A stretch of 64,000 nt of DNA from Onchocerca volvulus. Taxonomy: Eukaryota > Nematoda > Chromadorea > Rhabditida > Onchocercidae. Below, one piece after another: positions 53,371-64,000 of the stretch. The notes beneath the pieces are model-generated. The model did not search any database. It saw only the letters and a program-made list of their open reading frames with translations, and had not been told where the DNA came from. Numbering within the stretch: the stretch's first letter is position 1; every line of letters begins with the position of its first letter. Both the position numbers and the translations under genes were made by a program. The stretch covers positions 8,769,560-8,833,559 of the forward strand of contig HG738140.1 of NCBI GenBank assembly GCA_000499405.2, read 5' to 3'.

Positions 53371-54134
53371 ATCATTACTTAGAAATAATTTGCTATTTTG
53401 ATGCTTTGAGCACAAAGTTACAAATATAAGTTACCCTAATTTATCACAATATGCAGGAACTAATCGATAGGACAATGCATTTGTTGGCTGAGGCATATTC
53501 TTGTTTTTTCTTTTTTTTTTTTTTTTTTATCTTTTTTGTTTTTTGTTTTTTTTCACTGAACTATTACCTTTGATCTTGGCAAATACGATGGAAATAAATA
53601 TATTATATTGGTATTACTATTAGAATATATGAATTGCAAAAAATAAAGGGAAAGTTAAGAACTGGAGTATTTTGTATTCATCAAAATAGTTTGATAAAAA
53701 TTGTAATTAAGAAGAGAAGTGATCTTAATGGTGAAGAAACAAAAAATAAGAACTAAGAAAGTGGTAAGCGATTAAAGGTAAATGTTTCAGAGAGTTCATT
53801 TTGGTTAAGGAAGAAATAAGTTGATTAGTTGATTTATGGATAGTTAAATTAATACGATATGTCATACAAATGATAAAAAAAGAAGTTGCATAACAATTTT
53901 ATATGTAAACAGAATAATAATTTGTTTTTCAGTGCAATTATTTCCCAAAAACCACTGTATAGTTTTCATATTCACCGAAATTTTCTTCATGATTTGCATA
54001 CCTTAAATGAAAGAATATAACAAGGGTTTTGAATTGAATTCAACAAATCTGTTTTCAAAATTAGATTAAATTTTTATGGATATATTTCGTACATGAAAAG
54101 TGGATAGTTTGTATAAAAGGAGTAATTCAAACAG
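53371..54134. other. Gap between MALT1 and the coiled-coil gene
   Basis: About 760 bp, containing a poly-T run near 53511. A first exon of the next gene may lie here but none could be placed. An open frame after the acceptor at about 53931 (beginning AIISQKPLYSF) is a weak candidate. Confidence 0.4.
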
Positions 54135-57100
54135 AATTATTATTTGTATCATTCAGAGGATTCATCGGTCGATTACTTTAGTGTTGTACCGTCATTTTAT
54201 TATATTTGGAGACAAATGTTTCCCCAGCGGGATTCATCGAGTTATTCTAGAGATACTGTCCTATTTTCTGTAAAAGATTACAATTCTCCCAATGATTTTC
54301 TTTTAAAAATTGCAAATTCAGATATTATGTTCGAAATAATTTTGTAATTACTTATTTTTCCAATCATGCAACTGCTGCTACAGTCAATACATTGCAAAGG
54401 AAAAAGGAATTAGGCAGGAACTGCCTAACTTTTTAAATTATAAACATTTTGTGGTATACTGCTTCATCAAATTCCAATTTTTTAATTTAAAACAATTCAA
54501 TATATTTCAAAATAAAAGTAAAAATTCCAGAAAGAGATCAGTTCTTCGGATGAATTGCCAAATGATCTGGAAACGGCGCGAGTTATCATCGAAAGTTTAA
54601 CACGGCAGTTGAAGGTGATGATAACAAGTTAAAGTAATGCAGTTGCTTCATACTTTTGTAATCCTATTCCAGTATGTTTTCTATGCTATCAAACTAGTCA
54701 GGTCAGAAGTTTGTCGTGACCAGAGATTTCCAAAAATTTTCTCATTCTTTTTTTAGATTTTTAATTAGACAAGTTCTAGATTCATGACGATGTAACTTCG
54801 AATTTGATTCTTCTCCAGAAACGAATCCAACAAACTCATCAGAAGACAAAAGATGCCATTCATATGGTATGGTTTAGTTTTAAACTCTTTAGTTCTGAAA
54901 TTACTTAGGTTAAATGAAATTGTCTAGGTTAATATTAAATAACAATTGGTAGATACAATTCTATAATTGCGAAAACTGTTTTTTGTGATCGCTATCATTT
55001 TTTTCAAAAATAGACTTCAAAGACACATATTTCGTATCAATGTCATTTTTTAACCTGTTTTTGACATTTTATACAACTTATACTAATATGACATAATCAT
55101 ATAAGATTAGTTGATATAAATCATGATACGATAATATTATCAACGATGAGATGATGTGGTAATATCAGTTTCATATTATCCAACTAAATTTATGAATTCA
55201 TGCCAACCATTATATTTACATGATTCGTGCGATTTGAAATCTTAAAAAATAGTTTTCCATAAAATGCTTTTGAAGCTTGAAAATCGATTGGATAATATTG
55301 AAGCAACGTGGACGAAAGAATTAGAAAATCAGCACAAATGTTGGCTTGATAAATACAATCGGTTGATGAAAGAGGCGGAAAATACTCATATTTTGTGTGT
55401 TTATAAATTCAAATCAAAAGTATCGAGCAAATTGCTGATTGAGATGATTTGAATATATATTGAATTGATTTGAGTATATAACAACATTCTGTTACGAAAG
55501 ATAGTTTTACTGTATCATAACATCACGAAGTAAGATCGTAAGTGTAAGATGAAAAAATATCCAATCAAAATAATCAAATAAACATGTAAATGCAGAAAAT
55601 AAATTTACTTATTATTTGTAGAAGTAATGGTTTGGAAGATGTGAGGATTTTTAAAAAATTTGAGAACAATTTTCATAGACATATATTTTATTTTTCATTC
55701 GCTTTATGTGACATTCGTTAAGCTTTTTTCCTTTCAGATTAATGATAAGATGATAACACATAACATCTGTGCAGATGGTAGTTAACCTGGCATTAATAAG
55801 ATCTTTATTACTTGTCTATAAAATCTTTACTAACTTTTACTTCGAAGGATGGGTTATGATAATTCAAATACGTAATATGACTGAATGATTTAATTATATT
55901 TTTTTTTTCTTTAAAAATGTAATAGAAATGGTGCAAAAAGTTTCCTTGTTGGATGGTAAACTTATATTTTAAAATTTTCAGAAATAAAGTAACACCCAGA
56001 ACTTCAGCAAAAAGCAAAAGCGATAATGTGAAAATTTCTAAACAACAAATTGAAGGTTTCAATCGTCGCATCTTAAAGATCGATGAAGGAATTGGTGAGT
56101 TGAAGAAAGTTGCAGATAGTACCAAAAACTTTGATGAAAAACTTCTTCTCGACAAGCAAAAAATCAGGGATATCGATGCTCGAGTAATGATTTAATTTTG
56201 AAACTTTTGGTGCTTCAATGGAATCCTTTTAATCATTTGTTTTTGGTATGCATTTTATTTATGCATGGACTTACTACGAATTATGTTTGTATTCCGATGA
56301 TTTACTGAATGAAATTTTTTCAAAAATTTTTTTGAATCTATTTTTTTAAAAAACAAAATTCGATATTTTCATGTAACAGCTGAAAGCATTAGCAAAAAGA
56401 GAGCAAAAGTTAAATGCTGAACTTAGTAAGCAGATGAATGTTCATTTTCGCAAGCCTTCTGCTCAAATGCCTGAAGAACAATCCGAGCAAAGTTTTTATG
56501 GTGTTTGTGAAATAATTGTTGGCTATCAAAAAGTACGCATTGAAGTTTTAAAATTTTGTTTCGAAGTTTTAATTGAAGTTTTTTTTTTTAATTGAAGAAA
56601 TTCAATGTTAATGCAAATTTGAATTGAAAGCATATTTTGCCACTCCCTGTTTTGTTTTTTACAGAAATATTCTATTTCGTTTCATTTACAGACAATTGAA
56701 AATTTGGACAAAGCGCTGCAAAAATTGGAGGAAATCAGGAATGTATCAGTAATGAAAAGTATTAAGAGCACAATTCAAAATACACCATCGATAGATGAAA
56801 TTGATGAAATTATTGTTCTCATGAAATGTTTCGTTGCCAGGTTGCGTGTTCAGGTTTGATTTTTTTTTTTTTTGAAGTATTTTTTAGCTTAAATGAAATT
56901 CAAATTCGATGTAGTGATTTTTAATTTTTTTTTATTTTTTTTTTTTTTTTTGTTTTCATGCGACTACATACAATAGAATGGAATTTGAAAAATTTCTACA
57001 TGAAAATAAATTATTTCAGCTTGCATCAATTCATTCATATGATAATTCAGCGCTGAACCCTATGCTAAGTACAAGTAAGGTAGGTTTATTTTTAAAAGCA

Positions 57101-57801
57101 TAAATTTTCCAGGTCGAAATGTATAAAAAACATTCGAATTACTGATATGATTCTTTAAGATTCAAATACCTATGTAGATTAAATTAACCAAAAGGTATGT
57201 CCTGTCATTTGATTGATATATTGAGGTGTAGCAAATGAATGGTAGCAACCTGCATAATCCAGTAAAAGCACTTTGAATAAAAAACACAGAGATCAATAAA
57301 AAATAGAAACCTTCAATGGAAGAGCTTTTTGAACACGCCTTCTTCACTTTCGGAATCTTTACTAATAACAAAGATGGGCAGACTATTTTTTCTGATAGTA
57401 TTTCATATTTCATTCGGTGAAAATTTAGAGTGTTTCGTTGACGAACTATAATTTAAAGTCGGAAAACTTGAAAGAGACAACAACTAGCTTCGGATCATCA
57501 AAGCATAATACCAGTTCTGGCTTTGGCACAACCCCGCTCAATACTTCACAACCTATATCGACTGGTTTGTCCTTTTAAACGATTTTTATGATTGTTAAAT
57601 TGAAGAGAATTAATTGAAGCATTGTTGGAATGATTTTTTGAAATCGAAATTAATCATTGAAATTATCAAAATTTATTAACAGGAACGTCATTTTCATCTT
57701 CCCATTCGCAGTTTTTGGCCTTGAAATCAGAAATTTCAAGTGAAGAAATGACTACAGCTAAAGAAAAATCTGATCAAATTCCAGATGATAAAAGAAAGTA
57801 A
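54135..57801 (+). CDS. Coiled-coil protein with FG/Ser-Thr-rich tail, nucleoporin-like
   Basis: Exons: 54135-54269 (or from the stronger acceptor at 54228), 54531-54614, 54819-54866, 55276-55394, 55982-56183, 56380-56532, 56692-56853, 57020-57079, 57429-57564, 57683-57801. All join in frame. From the in-frame ATG at 54216 the product has 378 aa. It is heptad-like and charged for most of its length (DLETARVIIESLTRQLK, FNRRILKIDEGIGELKK, LDKALQKLEEIRN). The tail has TSFGSSKHNTSSGFGTTPLN. FG pairs after coiled coils recall Nup214, Nup62 or Nup58-type nucleoporins, but no N-terminal propeller fits the 0.8 kb upstream and I cannot assign a family. Most introns are phase 0. The 5' end is uncertain. 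At the 3' end a GTAAAA donor overlaps the stop, so splicing to a small exon at 57924-57966 would replace it. Confidence 0.7.
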
Positions 57802-58767
57802 AAAATCATATAAACTTTCAGCTTTCACAATACTAATTTTTTTTATATCTTATTCACTGAACTTTTTATTTCAAGATTCACTTTTATTCTTGTTTAATTT
57901 ATCGTTCATTTGTTCTTGGCTAGATACTGTCGCAAAATTATTGCTCGCTTGCGAATTATAGCGTAGCCATATGTTTTTTTAACAAATTGGTCTATCCTGT
58001 ATACCAAACTTTTAAAATTGAGCAATAATTGTATTGGATGTTTCATAATGTTAATATAATAACAATAATAATTTTTGAAAAGAGAATAACAAGAATTTAA
58101 ATAATGAAACCAAAGCATTCGATTACTTACTATTACTTGATAAATTGAAGAAAGGCACAAATATTATATAATATTGCTCCATGCACCGAATAGAAAGAAC
58201 TAAGGATTGATCTGATCGATTTATTATTTCCATTCATTATCATATCTAATCCCTCTAAGCTAGAAGGATTAGGGAATATCAGCCTCAATTTGAAAAAAAT
58301 AAATATTAAATCTTGTAATTTTCGAGTAGATTAAATGATTGTCATCTTTTGCTCCGATAATTTGGAAGAAAAAAAAATGTATTTGGAATTATAAATAAAT
58401 GAATACAAATAGCAGCAATGATCCTAATCGACAGCAATCAGATGAAAACAATGAACATTGAGTTATATCATCATTTATGACATACAGGTCGCTAAAATCT
58501 AGGAAATCGTCGAAATTTATATTGAATAAAGAAATAATGAATAATGGAACAAATTTAACGAAAGTTTTTTTTCCCGTTTAAAATGTTTTCTGATTTTTTT
58601 CATAAGCCTTGTATATGTGACTTTTTATTTGTTTATTCTAACTGTTAAAGACTAGCCTTAAGAACAATTTTTTTTGGAACAACAACATTGGATATCATAT
58701 ATCAAAGGCAGGAACATTGATGAGAATTTACAGAAGTTTGCTAATGTTTTAATATTCAATTTGTAAA
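57802..58767. other. Convergent 3' intergenic region
   Basis: It separates the coiled-coil gene from the minus-strand PAN protein gene. A plus-strand AATAAA lies near 58298 and minus-strand AATAAA motifs (TTTATT) at 58624-58629 and about 58632. No gene is supported. Confidence 0.5.
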
Positions 58768-60079
58768 CTATGCGAGACATCGAACGCATTCCAGTAAAAC
58801 AGCTTCGTCACTATTTACCACAAATGGTATCTCGAGAGGGCATTCTGCTTGACCTTTCACTGATGTCAATGAACACTGAAAATGTTCGGATATAAGGAGC
58901 AGATTGTTACATAATCTTTAACAATGTTGCAAGAATTTTTCTATGCATGAGGTATCTGTTATATGTGCTGAAAAACTCATGAAAAAATTCGGCTGAGCTA
59001 TCAAGGCTCTTATCAATCAAATTCATATAACTTCAACTGATGATTTTTAGTGTAAAAACCAAGCTCTAAGATGCTTACAAGGTTGGATTTATGATCATAT
59101 TGAGAAATGGTGCAACTATGTTTCGAGCATATCTCAGCGCATTGTCCAATGGAAAGCGCTGGTTCCACTATCTGCGGCTGATGTATTTTCGTCAATTCCG
59201 TCACAGCGCTGATAGTATAATTGCATTCTACAAGAATTAGTAGCAAATTTTGGAAATTTAATTAGATCACATTGGCAAGATTTATAAAAATAAAATCAGC
59301 ACTGAATTAAATAAGATCTAAAATGCAATAGCCACCGTCAGAGAAGATTAAAATTTTTGCAAAATTGAGGGAGAATAAATATAATACATACTTGTACATT
59401 TCAAGCAACTGATAATAAGTGGTGATACGTCAGTCTTATGCTGAGGTACAGATTCCTTCTGTGATAAGCAAACAGCAGAATCATTTGTCAACAAGCAAAC
59501 TGCTGTTGATTCATCATTTTGACTTGGTTTATATGCTGCGAGAGTACAATTTGCCTTCAAAAATGATTTATATCAGTTAAGAATGGAATTATTGTAAAGA
59601 ATCAATAAATAAAGCAGCAATGGTAAAAAGCCCTGCTATTGTAAGATATCTCTATTGAACAAAGGAATAGTCAATGCTCTAAATTTTCTGATAAATGAGT
59701 TGATAATTATACATTTAATAATTAATTTCTTTTAAGCCTAAGATACGCAAAAAATTTACAGTTTCGTAGCATTTCATCGCGCAAGCAGCTGGTGATTCTA
59801 CTAAAATTTCATTGGTGACATTTAGCTGTGAAAGATCTTCTACTTCTAATATTTCAAATTCAATTCGACCGGGGCATTCAGCAATTTCTCCTGCAATAAT
59901 TAAAGTTTAGCCGGAAAAAAAAGTTGTTCTTTCTAAATTTTCAAATTTTTGGCGAAAGATAAATTTTTTTAAACTGAAATCTTTCCCAAATTTATAACCA
60001 AATTCTTGCTAAATTGGACATAAAATTGCTTCCTCTATTTTTCTCAAAGGCTCGAACTTATGGAACTTTTTGTTTCATG

Positions 60080-60138
<59 letters not shown>

Positions 60139-63100
60139 TATATATATATATATATATCTTAATCTAATAAATAATTAAAGATTCTTATTCTCGATAGAAT
60201 TTGGTTATAAATTCTGCTTTCAACTAAAAAAAGACTAATAATGTTGTTTAGCGAAGAATATATCAAAACTTTTGCAGATAGCATCTATGGAAAATATACT
60301 AAAGGAAAAATTTTGATTGTTTCTTTCATAAATTACTGATCACAATTAAATCACAATATAAATGCTATAAAAATTTTTTTGTGAAAAAAAGGAGTTTTCA
60401 AAAAAGTTGACAATTTTTAGGTTCTAACAAACTTTGTAATGAAAAATTATAAAGACTTTGATCATTATCGAAATTTTGTTGCAAGAGCATCCTTAAAAAC
60501 AGTAAAAATTATTCAATATAATTACCAGCAAATGGTATTTGAAGATTTCGTATGCAAATTTACCTTTAAAAGGGTTTATTTTAGCATTGTTTAGAAAAGG
60601 ATTTCCGACAGAGTCTCTTTGAGTATCACTGACTACAATATCATTTGTTATTTGATCATCCGCATTCTTTGTTACAGCGAAATCATTAACGACAAATGCA
60701 TCTTCAAGAATACATAAAAATTTCAGTTCTCTAAGGATTCGTCTATTTTGATGTTAACATCAAATGAATTTAATCCAAGCGCAGCTATAATTATTTATCT
60801 ATTTACATCCATAAATGACTGTAGAAAACATTGCCAGAATCACCTGATTGCATTCTTACATCATTTGCAATTTTCAAAGATTCAAGAATGCAGTTTGCCG
60901 AAAGAATTGCTTTTTGCAAATTATAAACTAAATGAAAAATGTTCAAAACAAAAAATTTTAAGTAAAAATTTCAATTTAAATTGACTGCATTAGAACAAAG
61001 TCTAAATACCGTTTTCTTTCTTGCGAATCACTTCTTCGATTTTCGAATTTTGACTCAATACACTGATTAAATCTGATACTGCTTGCACAGGTGGTTCTGT
61101 TGTCATGTCACCTAGACAATAAATTATTATTTAGATTATGATTAATCTTTCGAATATTACATCAAAACCACTTGTAAGGTCCCAGGAGAATAAAAGAAAT
61201 AATTTGTAAAATTGATAGTAAACAAAATAGAATAAATAAAATTTAGCCTTTTTGATCTAAAATTATCATATACTAACCTTGCTTTACTAATATATCGGCA
61301 ACATTCGATGCTTCAGTTACAACTTGAATTGCTTTTCCGCCATCCGTTTCATCTGTCACCTCTGATTTAATATTAGTTACCGAAATATTCTCTTCCAAAG
61401 TTGATTGAACAACTTTTCCCATAATATCATCGACATTTTCTTGCACAAATGACTGCTCAATATTTGAGACTGATTCAGCTTCATCAGGGCTATCTCCTTC
61501 CTCAGATGTCTTGCTTAGAATTCTGGATGTTACTTCCATAGTTCCTTGGCCATTCATGGAAGTGCTTGCTTCTTCTGCTACAGAAATTGCTGTTCTAATT
61601 GGTTCATTGAGTATATTTGATAATATTTTCTTAGCCGATGGATGCTTCAACTGTATCATTTCAATACTTGATTCTGTTGATGCACTTTCTTCTGCGACCA
61701 ATGAAATCACATCTGTTTCGGATGTTTCTTTAATGTGTGATTCTGTGATTGCAATCTCTGGTGCAACAGATGATGATACACTTTCGATAGTTTCTGTAAA
61801 AGATTCTTCTTGCATGCTGTTTGTTTCTTCTACATTTTTCATAACTCCCATATCAGGTTTAGTTTTTGGTACATTACTTGGGATATTTGCAATAATATCG
61901 GCTACAGCTCCAACGATATCATTTTCTCTTACTTCAGTAAATTTTTGTCCTTCAAATGTTCCAACTTCCGAGGGTAAGGTTACTTCATTACCAGATACTG
62001 GTATAATGGTGACCTTCGCTGAAATCGTTGTCGGTTCACCTTCCTCTTGAAATGTAACAATAGCTTCTTTTTGATCTTTTTGTTCACCCTCAATAACATG
62101 AGAAGCAGTAGTACTTTCGGAAATTTCTGCCGATGACCCCACTATTGATTGTAATGTTGATGATCTTGAAGTCTCTTGTTCTTTAACAACTACAGTAGTA
62201 GGAGTGATACCGAATTCTTCTCCAGCTACTGTAGATTCTTTACTTTTTGTATTAAATTCCAGTTCCATAGCTTGACCTGTTGTCGCCAAAAATTTTTCTT
62301 CAACTTCTACGGGCTTCGAAGCTGAAGAACTCTCATCAATCACTGAATTTTTTTCTTCTTTTGATTTTTAGACTATCACTGAAGCAAAGTATCAAAAAAA
62401 AAAAAAAAAAAAAGAAAGAGTAATTTAAAAAAAAAAAAAAAAGAGTAAATAGTATTTCAAATTCAAGGAAAATTATAAGCCCATAAATCAACCTGGCAAA
62501 GTAGTTGTATCTTGAGCAAGTAAGCCTAAAGTAGTTTCGGTGAATTCTTTCTCTGAAACAAAATTTAATTTTACTACACGGAAAATCCAAAGCAAGCGAA
62601 AATAGCACAAAAAGAATGGATACAGGAAAAACAGGGTAATTAATCAACTTACTGCAACTAATACAGTGAATCCACAATGCTTCGGTGGTTTCCAATGATT
62701 GGTGTGTTTGCTCATTTTCATCACACTGATGATGATCTCCAAATGTTAACAAACATTCCTGCTTTACTGGATCAAATTTTGCACCCACGCATCCATCCTG
62801 ATATTAATTTTGATTTTATGCATCATAAATTTTTGCCAAATTCTTAATTTTTAAGTCTGAAACACTTTGTTCAACCTTAAACAGAAATAATATAGAATAA
62901 ATTTTTCTGATTTAGATATGAAAATTTTTATATTCAAAAGTGAATGCTAAAACTTTCTTTGCATAATTTCATAAAATTAATTGCAAACCATGAAACAACG
63001 TTTAGCACACTGTTTTACTGTAGATGTTTCATTTATCGAAATAAATTTGGAAGTAAGCTCTTTGGAATGAATATCGACAGGCTTAACTTGAAATAAAATG

Positions 63101-64000
63101 GTACAATCTGAAATGAAATATGAAAATCGATTGATATTGAGAGATGATGAATGATCAAGAGAGATATATATGCAAGCGGACCGACGATACATGACAGAGA
63201 ATATTGGGTATCTTTAGTGCTGCATAGAAGATTAAAATCAATCGCGAAATAACGAGAACTTATTTTGCTACATATCAATGCACATGAAAGCATTTTTGAG
63301 AATCATTTATGATATCGTAGATTAAATGACTGCATTTGCTAATTGCAATAAAAAAACTTACCGTGACCAGGAAAAGTCGCTTGAAACGGAGCAGCGGTAA
63401 TTTCCTTCTTCCTTTCAGATTCCGCGATCTTTCCAGCAACAGTTGATGTCGAAATGTCATCAGCACTTGACTCCTCTTTCGATATTTTCTCTTTCTTTTC
63501 CATAGTACTTTCAACAGTAATTTCTTTTCCTGTTGTTGAGACTTTCGCTGTTTCTGTTGAAGTTTCTCCTACTAATGATGTTGAAATTTCATTAATTAAT
63601 CTTTCTATCGCATCTTCCGTACTTCTTTCAATTTTTGGTGTACCAAAACTTGACTTTTTCGATGTTAAGTCTGATTTTGTCTGTAGAATTTCATTCAGTT
63701 TGGTTGATTCTACTTTCTGTACTACAGTTTCAACAGTTTCTGTAGAAGTCAATGTCACTGTTCTACTCATTAAAGTTTCTTCAAGGTCAGTTTTCTTCGT
63801 CGCTAAAAATTTCAAGTAGGAAATATTTCGATACAATCTTGACTATGATTAATACCGATTTCGAAAAACAACAAAATTGCTTATTTCGTTGCAGAATTTG
63901 TTCTTTTTTCGTAAAAAAAAGATTATAAAATTTCACAAGATTCTATTCTAAAAAATTTTCGAAAAATACTGAAAAATGAACCTTTTGTTTTAGATGATTG
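58768..64000 (-). CDS. PAN/Apple-domain extracellular protein, 5' end outside window
   Basis: Minus-strand exons (64000-63982 partial, 63802-63362, 63107-62989, 62797-62653, 62552-62493, 62342-61278, 61111-61010, 60701-60564, 59890-59760, 59554-59392, 59227-59079, 58875-58768) give 879 in-frame residues ending CVRCLA. Three PAN/Apple-like modules are visible. Each has paired cysteines such as VKQCAKRC, AACAMKC and GQCAEICSKHSC, a central C-x-L core such as KFDPVKQECLLTFGD, and a closing C-x-x-C such as WIHCISC, ISCLKC or ECVRC. Between modules 1 and 2 lie long Ser/Thr/Glu-rich linkers, one from a single 1065-nt exon. Such modules mediate protein or carbohydrate binding in secreted or cuticle-associated proteins. 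Signal peptide and N-terminus are beyond the right edge. I do not assign an orthologue. Confidence 0.85.
60082..60158. repeat. Long TA dinucleotide microsatellite
   Basis: About 77 bp of alternating A and T with one short T interruption near 60134-60139, inside the PAN gene intron between 60563 and 59891. Length is probably polymorphic. Confidence 0.9.

Noticed and set aside
54144..54347. Full 67-codon frame running to TAA as an independent small gene
   Set aside because: A GTAAAA donor at 54270 in phase 0 links it to the following coiled-coil exons; the rest is read-through.
61511..62050. 179-codon plus-strand frame opposite the PAN gene
   Set aside because: It is the antisense shadow of the large Ser/Thr/Glu-rich exon, which has flanking splice sites in matching phase.
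63454..63819. 121-codon plus-strand frame
   Set aside because: Antisense shadow of the 63802-63362 linker exon.

Overview
This window looks like nuclear DNA of a parasitic nematode, most likely a filarial or other spirurid worm. It is very AT-rich (my impression is about 30% GC) and has many short introns with TTTCAG or TTTTAG-type acceptors. Most genes have an acceptor-like AG 15-60 nt before the first ATG, as expected for spliced-leader trans-splicing. No bacterial operon, rRNA, tRNA, CRISPR array or intact transposon was recognised. All models come from reading splice signals, codon phase and remembered protein-family sequence; no search was run.

Layout. 1-350: possible 3' end of a gene cut by the left edge (+). 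1413-3774 (+): LYRM4/ISD11 (93 aa) followed after 30 nt by MNAT1/MAT1 (306 aa), an operon-like pair. 5516-12497 (+): transportin-3 (TNPO3, 21 exons, 963 aa). 12.5-19.2 kb: gene-poor, with poly-T runs and a few coding-like relics, including a fragment at 15.25-15.47 kb broken by a frameshift and a stop. 19275-22635 (+): calcyphosin-like EF-hand protein (203 aa). 31324-23245 (-): EFCAB7 homologue (at least 537 aa), convergent with the calcyphosin-like gene. 31.4-37.9 kb: mostly empty, with one EF-hand-like fragment carrying an in-frame TGA. 44000-37885 (-): ONECUT-class CUT-homeobox factor (16 exons, 755 aa). 44-46.5 kb: divergent intergenic region with a GATA-type cluster and a GC-richer island. 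46532-53337 (+): paracaspase MALT1 (15 exons, 673 aa). 54.2-57.8 kb (+): coiled-coil protein with a small FG/Ser-Thr tail, not firmly identified. 64000-58768 (-): 3' part of a secreted-type PAN/Apple-repeat protein.

How the genes relate. LYRM4 (Fe-S cluster assembly), MNAT1 (TFIIH/CAK kinase) and TNPO3 (SR-protein import) are housekeeping genes. The calcyphosin-like gene and EFCAB7 both encode Ca-binding EF-hand proteins of families linked to cilia. ONECUT and MALT1 are regulatory: a neuronal-type transcription factor and the protease of immune signalling complexes. Nearly all models close in frame across every splice junction, which is the strongest internal support. The exceptions are one orphan exon-like segment in EFCAB7 and the undetermined 5' end of the coiled-coil gene.
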